NCBI RefSeq assembly: GCF_003003005.1
Contig: NZ_PVTR01000001.1
Span: 678,517-742,516 of the forward strand
DNA: 64,000 nucleotides
DNA from: Mongoliibacter ruber
GTDB taxonomy: Bacteria; Bacteroidota; Bacteroidia; Cytophagales; Cyclobacteriaceae
Direction of reading: 5' to 3'
Each line of letters opens with the position of its first letter. The stretch's first letter is position 1. The notes beneath the pieces were generated by a model, which had not been told where the DNA came from, did no database searches, and saw only the letters and a program-made list of their open reading frames with translations. A program made the position numbers and the translations under genes. This document shows positions 10,700 through 20,697 of this stretch, in pieces.

Positions 10700-13600
10700 A
10701 TGAATGCTAAAAAACATATACTTTCCAATCAGGTAGACTTAGGCTTTCATGACATCAAAGCCTCCTTAGCCAAGAGAAGTGATGCTTTTCCGGTTATGCT
10801 ACTGCCCATTAGGTTGGAAACAAGATTTGTGAAAGATACAAAATCCACCGCTGTCCGTGTAGACCAAAACCATGAGTTGCTTTTGGATTACTTCCATCAG
10901 ATCAGACAAATAATCCATTGGGTAGAGCTATATAAAGTCAATCATGCCTCAAGCACCCAAGCACAACTTCAAAATCAAATAAATACCATTTCACGATCCT
11001 TGGAGCGCTTACCGACAATGATCTCTGAAATGAAAAGTTTGGAAAAGGCTGACAAATTGATGTTGACAAAGGCTACGAAAGAGCTTACCAAAGCTTTTTC
11101 TGATGCAAAGTTCCCTAGCACTTCAAAAAACCAACTGGACAGTTTGTTCAAAAAACTTGACGAAGCCCTTTCCAAAATAGCAGCTAAGAAAACCACTGCA
11201 AAACATGCTTCTGACCTCTACAATAAGGTTCACAAGCTGGCTGAATTGATGCAAGCTATCTATGTAGACCAAAGCATCACAAGTTTGGAATTAGACAAGG
11301 TCTTGGAGGAAATTGACCACATTTTAGTCGCCATTCCAACAATGATCAACAAGGGTGAAATAGAAACCAACCCTGATAAAGTCAAAAAGATTGCCTCAGA
11401 GATAAGCCATATCAAGAGGATGCACAAACACAGTCCCATCACCTTGCAATCTTACAGAACCGGTTATCCTGGCAGACAGAATCTGGCAACAAAAGAAGAT
11501 GAACTTCGAAAATCGATCTCTACACTAAAGTCAAAAATTGATAAAGAATACGCCCCATACATGAATCTTCTGATTTCCCTACGTACCCAAAGGGCTATGG
11601 AAGTTATTTATCAAATGGAGGTTGGATATTTTAATTTAAAAACTGACAACAGTAGCAAATATGCTGATATCAAAGCATGGAATAAGACTCAAACTACAGT
11701 CAATAAGCATGTAAAGTCTATTCTTGACGACCTCAACCATCCTCTAGAGGGAACCGAACAAGAAATCAAGAGGCTAAAAGTGGTGTATCAAAGGTTTTCA
11801 AATGAAATCATTTCGTTTAACAAAACTGGGGAGCAACTGCTAAAAGAAGCAAATAAACCCGCACCGGCTCCTCCGCAAGAAAAACCAAAAGAACGGGAAA
11901 AACCTGTAATTACTATTCCTGAAAGGAGACCTCCGACAATTCGTACCCCGACTATTCCAGTTCCTCAACCTAGACCTTTACCTACAGGCCCACTCCCTCG
12001 GCCACTAGGGACCGTACCGACTACACGTGCTTCCGTGTTGAGTGCAACCCAACCCGCCGTTCGTTTAGCGGCAACAACAAAGGTAACACCCGCTATTAAA
12101 ACAGAAACAGTAGCTCGTGCAGTGCCCAACCCTGTAGTTATCAATGAGAGAATTCGCATTCCGGAGGTCATGGTACTGAGAGAAAAAGTCAGCTTAGGTA
12201 CCAACAATCAATTTATAAACGAATTTCTTGCTTTAAAAAGTCAATTGGACATTCTATCAAGCTTGGGCATAAGCAGCAAGTCAATCCGAGATGGCGCAAA
12301 AAACGCATACACAAATGAACAGGAAATTCGACAATTGACTTCAAGTCTCAATACTAGAATCAATCAAAAATCAGAGGTTGTCGACTGGATGCTAGGCAAG
12401 GTCCAAAACCTTGAAAAGTCCATTCGTGTTCGTGCTGGAAATACAGGAATTCTTCCTCAAAAAACATTAGATGCTATTCGGGGTTCTTTCCAAACCTTAG
12501 TAAGCCGATACAAGCAAGGTGTAGCCAATCTCAGCGAAAACAAAGAAAATGTGGCTGTTGAAGAAACATTGACGCTTCTGCAGTCCATAGATTTAAGTAT
12601 CCAGAACCAATACACTGATCAAAAAAACAACAGGACTACTTTCTCGAAAGACTATATCAATCAGATCCGCTATTTGGTGGAATCAGAAGTTACCTATGAA
12701 CTTTGGATTCGGTTTTTCCCTGATGATATCGCCGTAGATGACCACGACGAGAGACTAACAGAGGATGAAATTGAACAGGGGAAAAACTATTTCAGAAATG
12801 CATACCTGGATACAGATGACACTGACAAATCAAGATTGGCAGCTTGGAGAGCCTTGGCCGCCAGTGTGGGAGTAAGAAGGGCTGCCTACATCATTCAAGC
12901 CATTCAGCCCAGTAACTTAACTGTTTCCGACTCTATCATTAACCCTTTGGCTAAATTGATCGAAATTTTCCAAAAGGAGTTTGCACCATTCGCTTCACAC
13001 TACAAGTTTTTCTTTTCTGTTCCACTTTCTACAATCTCAGAACTTTCCAATTGGGTCAAAAGAACAAGTTCTTCATTGAATAGCTTGACACCCTGTCTGG
13101 AAACAAAACCCTCTTTGCTGGCATGTATCGATATTCTTCAAAGACTTGAAAAAAACCTGCTTGAGACAAGGCCTGAATGGAGATCCATGAAACCGGAAGT
13201 GCTATCCATTATCAGGGTATTGATAGGATCAGTCCAAAAAAGCCTAAGTGTTTTTTTACAATATAAAACTGCCAATGCTTCCAAGTTAGAAAGACCATTT
13301 TCAAGGGAATTCAACTTTAAAAACGTAGAGAAAAAAAGCCAGTCTTGGGATAGAGCGGGCATTTGCACTACCATGCCTGACAGGATGATAGTGGGTTTGA
13401 AAAATGGCGATGTATACGAATACATCAAAGTTGGAAACAAAATCCCGGAGAGTATTCAGTTGAGTCTGGATCCTTCGGATGAAAGCGATGAGAATTTTTC
13501 CCATGACAGCCATGGAAACCTTCGTGTACCAAAAAAGTTGGCATGGATGTTTGATTTTGAGGAAGCCATCAAAATCGGTATGGGTATGAAAATCAGCATC

Positions 13601-16600
13601 AGTGAAGAATTTTACGATACCGGTTTTGATCGGGTAATAGCAACAGGAGTCAGAGATGAAAGCCCTAGTGAGGGACAGAAAAGAATCAATGAGCTCTTTG
13701 AAAGTCACCATTTCACTGATGGAGGACTGGAACTTTTGGAAGTAGATACTCCCACCAACAATGCTGAAGATGAAAAATCTCCTTATTCAGAATTGGACGA
13801 CGACGTGGACTACGCTTTTGATGCTTTGGTGAAAGAAAAGAACAGCAGCGAAATAGAAAAGTCTTACACCAGCAACAACGAACTGGAAATTGCCGATGGT
13901 CAGTACTTCAAAGATGCCCTAGGCTTACACAAGGAGTTCGCCGTTCACATCCCAAGGGCTATGAAAAGGGATATTTCCGAAGGTAAGGCCATGAATCGGG
14001 CCTTATACAATGCCACCATCAAGTATTTTATGAAGACTATGGCAAGCAGCTGGTTCAATCACAATGATGAAATCCGGACGCTTGAGTTTTTACAAAATCA
14101 CCTTTCCGCTGTAGGGGCTATTCCAAGCTTCAGGATAGGTCCACAACCCTATGGAGTTTTGCCTATTACTGTCTATGACAACTTTATAACAGGGGAAAAA
14201 GCCAGCAGCAAAAGCTCTTTTGAAAGCTATTTGCGTTCACTTTCAAAACTGGCCAATGTCATCCGTGGAGATTTTGAAAAAGTATTGTTCCAACCCGAGG
14301 AAAAAAAAGAATTAAAAGTAAGAGACATCAATGACCGCAAATATGATGATGATCCTCAAAAATATTTTTTAGAAATTCTTGGCTTAGAGCCGAACACAAA
14401 GGACTACATATACAGACATGGCACCAATTTAATGGGAAGGATCAAAGAACCGCCCATCAAAGACGGCAATGAAGATTCTGTCATCACAGTGAACTGGGAT
14501 AGGATAAACGGCAAATATTCGCCCAATTCTCTAAATAATTTAATCAATGACTTTCTCGATAAGGTGGGCCATACCTCTGTCCATGCCCAGCTGGCGAGCA
14601 TCAGAGGATCCAGGGTATACAAAGCAAGGTACAATTTTGCCAATCATGTGCTGGGACCAAAGGTTCAGGATCCTGAACTTGGCCAAGATCATTTGGCGAC
14701 TATAGTAGGTGCCCAAGAGGGTTACAATTATATCTCATGGCTCAAAGACAACCGCAATAATATTACCCATATAAATGTGGGAGATTTGCCAAAAGTGGCA
14801 ATTGGATCTGAAGAGAAAGCGCAGACAACGTTACTTTTAGCGATGATCAGAGGTGGTTTGGTCTATGATAAAAGCCCTGGGGTAGTCAAGGCGTTAAATA
14901 TCCTCGAAACCCTCCCCATCAATAAGTTGGAAAGACTTCTTGCAGATCACCTGGACTTATGTAGTCATAGGATCGATGCCTGGCTGGAAGGACTCAGTGC
15001 TTGGAGGTTGAGGCAAATGAGAGCTACACAAAAAACAGGAACTTACGTTGGCGCATATGGGATTTTGGAAAACTTAAGGCCACAGAAGGAAACCCATAAA
15101 TCAGAAAATGTTCCCGACGGCCTAAGACCGAAAGAAGGATATCCGGTATATAAAATTGAGGATAATCAGGGATTCATTCATGCCCCTAGCTTGCAACATG
15201 CTACCACAGCTGCAGTTTTAAGGGCTGGATTCAATGCCATGCAGGAAAGAGAAGGGAGTGATAAAAATATCCTTTCGATCAATTTAAGTAGTTCCCGGGT
15301 CAGAAAAGCACTTTTCCTACTGCAAGGGGTAAGTCAGGGCCAATCAGCGGGAGCCTTGCTAGGTTATCAGTTTGAGCGTGCATTGCATGAAAAATATGAA
15401 TTTCATGACGGGAATGAAACCCCTGCAGACTCTACCGAGGAGGAGAAGCCAAGAGACCACCTGGAAATGGACAGATACATATACAGGCTACGAAGGAAAT
15501 TCCCTACGTATGGAGATAGGCCTGTAGGTTCAGAAATAAGTACAGAAACCAACGAAAGTATACGGGCAAACAATGTGGTAGATGGTGAGGCTTTATTAAA
15601 ATACTTTGAAGATCATGTAAAAGTGGATCCCGACAAGACCTTCACCGAAGTAATGGCAAGTGGAGATTGGAAGACATTGAAAATAGAACATATTCCTAGC
15701 GGTCTAAAAGATAGCTTACCTGACATCAATGTTGATGATTCTGAACAAGCCCTTAGAAATAAGCAAAAAATGCTGGCCATCATCAAAGAAATAGATGAAA
15801 TGGCGGACACATTTGATGCTTTAGGTGATTTGATAACCTCCGAAAGTGTTTACCAACTGGTCAGAGGCAATCATCAAAGGGCTGCCGGTGTCATGAACAG
15901 CTTTGCAGAAGGACAAATCCCAAGAGATCCTGAAATCATCAAAAGCCTGAGAAATGGCAACCTGGTTATCAATCGAGGCCTTTTTCTAATCCCAGAGCAA
16001 GGAAATGCTGCCCTGTGGGGTTTGCCTGCAAGTCCAAAATCAGCAGCAGAACCAAGACTAAACTCCTATTTCGCCAACCAAATAGGAGCCCCAAACAAAA
16101 TTCAGTTTGCTGTAATTCATCAAGGAACCACACATTACCTGGATATTTTGAATATTGGGCTTCAACCTATAGACCTTGTGTTTTTGTTGGGAAGAGATGC
16201 AGACTCTAAATGGGAAGAGATGGAGTTCCGGGTGATCAAATCTCTGGAAAATGCAGGATTCTCCATTGAAGGAGACTTCCACTTCATGTTGACAGAACAT
16301 TTGGAGGAAGATGCACATGATGTATTTGCAATGATTCCATTTTTTGAGGCCTTGTTTGATTTGTTTAATTCCTGCAGGGCAGCTGATGCAAGAGATCTTA
16401 GAAGGGCAGAGCACCCTGATAATTTTGACGTTGAAGGCGCAGGGCTTGATATTATGCAATTCACAAATAGAATCGATGAAATTATCATTGCATTTAAAAC
16501 TTTGAGAGATGAATTAGATGCATTTGATCTTCAAAAAACAGAATACTCTGCCAGTGAAGTAGATACCGGCTATGAACTCTTCAAAAAGTTGGCTTCTTTC

Positions 16601-17536
16601 GGCTTTGCCAATTACTTCCCAAATCCACTTCAAACTAAGGCTGTGTTTTTAAGTGAGCAATTAGGTAAATTATTGGAAGCCAAATCCCGAATAGAAATCA
16701 AAGCCATAGAGATCAATAAGCTGAATGGTGAAATCGGGAGAGAAACAGAACAGGCAAAGATCTTAAACCTTGCCAACGAAATTGTATCCGCGGTTTTCGG
16801 GAATGGGATGAAAATACTTCCAAAGGTATTTATTCCTGATCAAGCCTTTTGGCAAAGCAGCATGCAGGCAGACCCTGATGAGAATTTGTTGGAGTATGCA
16901 GGTCTTGAAGGCTTGGAGAAATGGCAACATGATTCTGGCTTGGTGAGGAAAAATATAGCCAAACTGGAAAATCTACGAATGCTACAGGAAGTGCTGTCAA
17001 AACCCGAAACATCCATTCTTCCTGCACAAGTTCCCCTTTCAGGACAAGAAACACCCTCACCGCACTGGATGGGAACAGAATATCCTGAAGCTTACAAGCC
17101 TGAAGGTGATTACCTCTGTTTCATGCTTTATGGCGGGGAAAATTTAATCGGAAAATCCAGCCTGACTGGATTGGTGGTAGATGAATGGGCTGAACTTATT
17201 CCTGAAAAAATACAGACTACAGGTGTCGCTGTTCATTACAACCAACCAGACGCCAGAGCACCACAAAGTATATTGATGGCCGTACCCCCTGAGTTGAAAG
17301 GCAGTTTGGATATTGAACAAATCTTACTCACGGTAGAGGAAGCCTTGAATTTGGCCAAACTCCGGACATTTGAGCCAGATGATTTAGACCACAGTTCATT
17401 TTCTCAGGTCTTGCCGGCAAGTAGTGCACTTGCTTATGGTCATGCAGAGTTTTTGCGTGCGACTGAAGATGACCAGATTCCAGAACAACAGTCTCTTGGC
17501 TGGTATATAGACTACTCCATCACCAACAACCAATAA
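10700..17536 (+). CDS. Giant conserved protein of unknown function (2278 aa)
   Basis: Function unknown. No signal peptide. Conserved-looking blocks in order: PVMLLPIRLETRFV (31-44); long helical, Lys/Glu-rich stretches to about 380; a proline-rich linker (about 385-437); LWIRFFPDDIAVDDH (about 669); IGPQPYGVLPIT (about 1147); RIDAWLEGLSAWRLRQM (about 1424); FIHAPSLQHATTAAVLRAG (about 1492); LSSSRVRKALFLLQGVSQG (about 1529) leading to LLGYQFERALHE; SESVYQLVRGNHQRAAGVM (about 1713); and GLVVDEWAELIP (about 2158) followed by TTGVAVHYNQPDARAPQ. I recall such blocks from other giant uncharacterised bacterial proteins, which suggests an ancient conserved architecture. No catalytic motif is evident. 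It starts 4 nt after the preceding gene and is followed 12 nt later by the 646-aa gene. Confidence 0.72.
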   Translation: MNAKKHILSNQVDLGFHDIKASLAKRSDAFPVMLLPIRLETRFVKDTKSTAVRVDQNHELLLDYFHQIRQIIHWVELYKVNHASSTQAQLQNQINTISRSLERLPTMISEMKSLEKADKLMLTKATKELTKAFSDAKFPSTSKNQLDSLFKKLDEALSKIAAKKTTAKHASDLYNKVHKLAELMQAIYVDQSITSLELDKVLEEIDHILVAIPTMINKGEIETNPDKVKKIASEISHIKRMHKHSPITLQSYRTGYPGRQNLATKEDELRKSISTLKSKIDKEYAPYMNLLISLRTQRAMEVIYQMEVGYFNLKTDNSSKYADIKAWNKTQTTVNKHVKSILDDLNHPLEGTEQEIKRLKVVYQRFSNEIISFNKTGEQLLKEANKPAPAPPQEKPKEREKPVITIPERRPPTIRTPTIPVPQPRPLPTGPLPRPLGTVPTTRASVLSATQPAVRLAATTKVTPAIKTETVARAVPNPVVINERIRIPEVMVLREKVSLGTNNQFINEFLALKSQLDILSSLGISSKSIRDGAKNAYTNEQEIRQLTSSLNTRINQKSEVVDWMLGKVQNLEKSIRVRAGNTGILPQKTLDAIRGSFQTLVSRYKQGVANLSENKENVAVEETLTLLQSIDLSIQNQYTDQKNNRTTFSKDYINQIRYLVESEVTYELWIRFFPDDIAVDDHDERLTEDEIEQGKNYFRNAYLDTDDTDKSRLAAWRALAASVGVRRAAYIIQAIQPSNLTVSDSIINPLAKLIEIFQKEFAPFASHYKFFFSVPLSTISELSNWVKRTSSSLNSLTPCLETKPSLLACIDILQRLEKNLLETRPEWRSMKPEVLSIIRVLIGSVQKSLSVFLQYKTANASKLERPFSREFNFKNVEKKSQSWDRAGICTTMPDRMIVGLKNGDVYEYIKVGNKIPESIQLSLDPSDESDENFSHDSHGNLRVPKKLAWMFDFEEAIKIGMGMKISISEEFYDTGFDRVIATGVRDESPSEGQKRINELFESHHFTDGGLELLEVDTPTNNAEDEKSPYSELDDDVDYAFDALVKEKNSSEIEKSYTSNNELEIADGQYFKDALGLHKEFAVHIPRAMKRDISEGKAMNRALYNATIKYFMKTMASSWFNHNDEIRTLEFLQNHLSAVGAIPSFRIGPQPYGVLPITVYDNFITGEKASSKSSFESYLRSLSKLANVIRGDFEKVLFQPEEKKELKVRDINDRKYDDDPQKYFLEILGLEPNTKDYIYRHGTNLMGRIKEPPIKDGNEDSVITVNWDRINGKYSPNSLNNLINDFLDKVGHTSVHAQLASIRGSRVYKARYNFANHVLGPKVQDPELGQDHLATIVGAQEGYNYISWLKDNRNNITHINVGDLPKVAIGSEEKAQTTLLLAMIRGGLVYDKSPGVVKALNILETLPINKLERLLADHLDLCSHRIDAWLEGLSAWRLRQMRATQKTGTYVGAYGILENLRPQKETHKSENVPDGLRPKEGYPVYKIEDNQGFIHAPSLQHATTAAVLRAGFNAMQEREGSDKNILSINLSSSRVRKALFLLQGVSQGQSAGALLGYQFERALHEKYEFHDGNETPADSTEEEKPRDHLEMDRYIYRLRRKFPTYGDRPVGSEISTETNESIRANNVVDGEALLKYFEDHVKVDPDKTFTEVMASGDWKTLKIEHIPSGLKDSLPDINVDDSEQALRNKQKMLAIIKEIDEMADTFDALGDLITSESVYQLVRGNHQRAAGVMNSFAEGQIPRDPEIIKSLRNGNLVINRGLFLIPEQGNAALWGLPASPKSAAEPRLNSYFANQIGAPNKIQFAVIHQGTTHYLDILNIGLQPIDLVFLLGRDADSKWEEMEFRVIKSLENAGFSIEGDFHFMLTEHLEEDAHDVFAMIPFFEALFDLFNSCRAADARDLRRAEHPDNFDVEGAGLDIMQFTNRIDEIIIAFKTLRDELDAFDLQKTEYSASEVDTGYELFKKLASFGFANYFPNPLQTKAVFLSEQLGKLLEAKSRIEIKAIEINKLNGEIGRETEQAKILNLANEIVSAVFGNGMKILPKVFIPDQAFWQSSMQADPDENLLEYAGLEGLEKWQHDSGLVRKNIAKLENLRMLQEVLSKPETSILPAQVPLSGQETPSPHWMGTEYPEAYKPEGDYLCFMLYGGENLIGKSSLTGLVVDEWAELIPEKIQTTGVAVHYNQPDARAPQSILMAVPPELKGSLDIEQILLTVEEALNLAKLRTFEPDDLDHSSFSQVLPASSALAYGHAEFLRATEDDQIPEQQSLGWYIDYSITNNQ

Positions 17537-17548
17537 AACCCTAGACTC

Positions 17549-19489
17549 ATGAGTGCAATTTTATTCAATCCATGCGAACCGTTTCAGGCTTACAATAGGC
17601 TTGAAGGAAGAACAAGAGAAGAATCCCTGAGCTCAGCTTTGAGTGCAAAGATTCATGACCCACTCTGGATGCTCGCAAGACAATGGCAGTTTGGGGAGTT
17701 TAAAGGTGAGGATACAGGCAGCGCAATAGAAGCCAAAATAGCGGTGAAGACCCAAAAACTCAACTACTTCAAAACCAACCATCCGAAGGGACAGTGGGGC
17801 AAGGTAAATGACAAATTACCCATGGAAGTGACCGTAGAAAAACTTCACCAAAAATTGGGCATCCGGTCTTCCTATTATTTGGGTAAAAAACTGTTTCGGC
17901 AAATTGACCTTGATCTGACAGGTGAGCCTGGATATGCAAAAGGTGTCTATGTGAGCTCTTTTATCCAAAAATTCTGCTTCCAGCCCCCCGTGTTAAATTC
18001 AGAAGACAGGGAAGATGGAGAAGTATTGGCAAAAAATGCACAAATAATGGCTAGAACCCAAGCCTACCAATACCTCAAGACCCTTGAAAATAAAGCTATG
18101 GATGCAGCGCGGATTTTAAAAGCCAGTTCACAAAATCCGGATTTTTTGAATGCTTTTGCCAACACAAATCCCGGTGGCTTTATCCAAGCCTCTCATTTGA
18201 CAAAAATAAAAGATGCCATCACAAAATGGAAGGCCAAAATAATAGAGGAATTTAACCTTCCCGAGTTGGATGAAGATCAATCTTGGATTCCGGAAAAAAT
18301 GGAATATGCTTTTGAAACAGCATCTATCAAAATCCAGGAAGAAGACCAAAGGACACTTCAGGCAGAATCCTATTTTCAAGGCCACTTGGATTGGTATTCA
18401 TTTGACCAAATTGAGTCAAACAAGGCTATGATTTTACCTGATATCCCCTCTGATAACACCAAGAGACATGTATTGACTTTGATTCCATCCGAAGCGAGTA
18501 TTGCCGGAATGCCAGTCTCCCGATGGTGGGAGATGGAAGACGGCAAAGTTGATCTCGGTAATATGAATGCCTCAGATACTGATTTGGCAAAAATTTCCAT
18601 CACCCAATATGCCATGAACTACAGTAATGATTGGCTTGCCATACCTTTCGATATAGAAGCCGGTTCCCTTTGCGAGGTGGAAGGCATTGTGGTCAAAGAT
18701 GTATTTGGATTCAGAACCCATGTGGAGGCTGCCCACAAGCAAGATGGGGGCAATTATTTAGGCTGGGGCATGTTTGGACAATCCATACTCAATGAGGAAA
18801 AAGAATACTTGGGAATGGACCAAAAAGTATTTATTCCTGACGCACTTGCCAAGACCATAGAAAGTGAACCTGTAGAGAAAATCAAAATGATTAGAGACGA
18901 AATGGCTAATACCGTATGGGGTATAGAAGCCATCATTCCTGATATGATGGGATCCGGTACAAGCGGCGCAGACACTGCCAATAAAGTAGAACAAATCTTA
19001 GAAAATTTCCTTACCCAGGAAGAAGAAATAATGGAAATCGCATCCGATGACCCCTCCTATCTTTCACAAAGTGATCAGAACCTACAGGTAAGGCAATACA
19101 AGCCACCATTGAAATATATCCTTGCCAATAAAGTCTCAGAAAATTGGATTCCATTTATCCCCATTCACAAACCCGGACAAGCCATCAACAGGGAAATTAT
19201 ATTCCAAAGGGCTTCCATGCCAAGGACAGTGGCAGGGATTACACCCCATGCAGTCAGGCCACAGTCGGACTTTTTGAGAGTAGGAATAGATGAGGACAAC
19301 CAACAGTTGGATCCTTATTTTATACATGAAGAAGAAGTCCCTCGGGCAGGTGTAACCCTGATCGGTCAATACCAACTGACACGCTGGTATTCGGGCAAGA
19401 GGCTAGTGTGGTATGGAGCCAGAAAAATTACCGGAAAAGGTGAAGGAAGTAGTGGGCTAAGATTTGATTTATTGACCGATAATAAGTAA
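17549..19489 (+). CDS. Conserved protein of unknown function (WMLARQWQFGEF type)
   Basis: Function unknown, 646 aa, last gene of the giant cassette. The N-terminus has NPCEPFQAYNRLEGR (7-21) and then DPLWMLARQWQFGEFKGED (37-55), a striking Trp-rich block I remember from uncharacterised proteins of several phyla. Other distinctive stretches are PVSRWWEMEDGKVDLG (about 323) and, near the C-terminus, YQLTRWYSGKRLVWYGARK. No signal peptide, membrane segment or known catalytic motif was found. The start at 17549 is 12 nt after the preceding stop. A GC-rich hairpin with a T tract lies about 150 bases after the stop and probably ends the transcript. Confidence 0.72.
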   Translation: MSAILFNPCEPFQAYNRLEGRTREESLSSALSAKIHDPLWMLARQWQFGEFKGEDTGSAIEAKIAVKTQKLNYFKTNHPKGQWGKVNDKLPMEVTVEKLHQKLGIRSSYYLGKKLFRQIDLDLTGEPGYAKGVYVSSFIQKFCFQPPVLNSEDREDGEVLAKNAQIMARTQAYQYLKTLENKAMDAARILKASSQNPDFLNAFANTNPGGFIQASHLTKIKDAITKWKAKIIEEFNLPELDEDQSWIPEKMEYAFETASIKIQEEDQRTLQAESYFQGHLDWYSFDQIESNKAMILPDIPSDNTKRHVLTLIPSEASIAGMPVSRWWEMEDGKVDLGNMNASDTDLAKISITQYAMNYSNDWLAIPFDIEAGSLCEVEGIVVKDVFGFRTHVEAAHKQDGGNYLGWGMFGQSILNEEKEYLGMDQKVFIPDALAKTIESEPVEKIKMIRDEMANTVWGIEAIIPDMMGSGTSGADTANKVEQILENFLTQEEEIMEIASDDPSYLSQSDQNLQVRQYKPPLKYILANKVSENWIPFIPIHKPGQAINREIIFQRASMPRTVAGITPHAVRPQSDFLRVGIDEDNQQLDPYFIHEEEVPRAGVTLIGQYQLTRWYSGKRLVWYGARKITGKGEGSSGLRFDLLTDNK

Positions 19490-19639
19490 ATTAACTTTTG
19501 TATTAAAATCAAAGATATTAAAGAAGCTAAACGTGAAGAACGATAGTGAATCTGCGAGGTGAAGAAGAACTTTCAACAGGAGTTTGTACCGTAGGTAGCT
19601 GAGCATGGCTCAGATAGAAAGAAGTTCAATCATGCAGTA
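19490..19639. other. Intergenic leader to terminator, no gene
   Basis: This 150-base stretch after the giant cassette shows no convincing ORF. It contains a small hairpin, CTGAGC-ATG-GCTCAG (19599-19613), and purine-rich sequence of the kind that recurs between genes in Bacteroidota. It may be part of a dispersed repeat, but no second copy is in this window. Confidence 0.4.
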
Positions 19640-19673
19640 GGCGGGACGAAGGAACGACCCGCCACATTTTTTT
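19640..19673 (+). terminator. Hairpin terminator of the giant cassette
   Basis: GGCGGG (19640-19645) can pair with CCCGCC (19658-19663) across a 12-base loop, and a run of T follows at 19667-19673. It sits between the convergent ends of the giant cassette and mnmH, with the T tract touching the mnmH stop codon. Confidence 0.55.
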
Positions 19674-20613
19674 ATAAGGGGTATGCTTTTTTGAGTTGTA
19701 CCAGTATTTCCTTAGGAGACTTTCCTGAAATCTTCATCTGATAATTGCTTACGGATTCGCCATACACATTACTCTCATCATAATACCCCAACAGCCTTTC
19801 AATAAAAGACCTATAATTAAATTTATTCAAATCTTCCATGGCACTATTTAGCTCCTGGTCTGATAACCTATCTTTGAGCTGCATAAGCTGCTTTTTCAAA
19901 AATTCATCATCCTTCCCACAGTAAGTTTTTACTAATCTGTCAATCCTAGCCTTTAAAGGCAGCTCTAGAAATACTTTTGGAGCTTCTTCCATTTGCCTGA
20001 ACAGCTGAATAGGTATGTACAAAGTCCCTATATATCTTCCTTTCATTTCGGTAAATACAGGACCTCTTTTTCGAAGAATTTGGTGAATTTCATTCTCAAA
20101 CTGCTCCTGAGGAATATTGGATTCACCGTCAATAGTACCAAAAACAGACCCCTTATGGCCAGCGATTTTCTCTATATTCAATACGCTTACTCCTTCATTT
20201 TCTAAGTTTTCCAAAACTTCTGTCTTACCAGAACCTGTAAGCCCTGTAAGTACAATCAAGTTGTATTTTTCATTCCAGGATTGATTTACAGCTTTCCTAT
20301 AGGCATTATAACCTCCTTTTAATACCTTTCCCTCCAAGAATTCCGGCCCAAACCAGTTTTTAAAAAAACGGCTTTCCATCTCTCCTTTTTGACAGTAATA
20401 GGAAAAAGCCTGAAATCCAACCAAGTCAACAAGTTTTGCCCCTAAGGCTTTGGACCTTTTAAAGTAAAAGCCCTCCCTTTCTTCTACAGTCATCTTTTGT
20501 ACTTGGGCAATTTCTCCTATTTCAAACATTGGAAAATTGATCGCACCTGGAATATGCCCTTTTTCAAAAAGTGAAGTCTTTCTTAAATCCAAAATCATAG
20601 GTGGCTGCCTCAT
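19672..20613 (-). CDS. mnmH: tRNA 2-selenouridine synthase-like protein (MnmH/SelU)
   Basis: 313 aa. MnmH replaces sulfur with selenium (or geranylates) at 2-thiouridine in the wobble position of tRNA. The N-terminal rhodanese domain is recognised by ILDLRKTSLFEKGHIPGAIN (7-26) and the catalytic cysteine Cys74. A P-loop, GLTGSGKT (124-131), opens the C-terminal nucleotide-binding domain. Two oddities. The protein starts right at the rhodanese core, about 40 residues shorter than usual members (an in-frame TGA lies only six codons upstream of the ATG). The catalytic loop reads CQKGEMES where family members typically have CWRGGMRS. The cysteine is kept, but selenium-handling capacity is uncertain. 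No selD is in the window. It is divergent from hppD across 84 bases. Confidence 0.85.
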   Translation of the reverse strand: MRQPPMILDLRKTSLFEKGHIPGAINFPMFEIGEIAQVQKMTVEEREGFYFKRSKALGAKLVDLVGFQAFSYYCQKGEMESRFFKNWFGPEFLEGKVLKGGYNAYRKAVNQSWNEKYNLIVLTGLTGSGKTEVLENLENEGVSVLNIEKIAGHKGSVFGTIDGESNIPQEQFENEIHQILRKRGPVFTEMKGRYIGTLYIPIQLFRQMEEAPKVFLELPLKARIDRLVKTYCGKDDEFLKKQLMQLKDRLSDQELNSAMEDLNKFNYRSFIERLLGYYDESNVYGESVSNYQMKISGKSPKEILVQLKKAYPL

Positions 20614-20672
20614 AAAAGTTTTATTTCCAAGTCATACATGAGCGTTGTTCCCTAAAATTAAGAGATAAATTT

Positions 20673-20680
20673 TATCTTTG
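20673..20680 (+). promoter_or_regulatory. Bacteroidota-type -7 element for hppD
   Basis: TATCTTTG matches the TAnnTTTG -7 consensus of Bacteroidota sigma-ABfA promoters and lies 17 bases before the hppD ATG. The nearest TTG upstream is about 26 bases away, wider than the usual spacing, so the -33 element is not secure. A transcript from here would have a leader of only about ten bases. Confidence 0.4.
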
Positions 20681-20697
20681 CCATACGAGCAATCGTG

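Noticed and set aside
1075-19489. Phage or contractile injection system
   Set aside because: No sheath, tube, baseplate, tape-measure or AAA ATPase signatures were seen; the four proteins do not match such components by eye.
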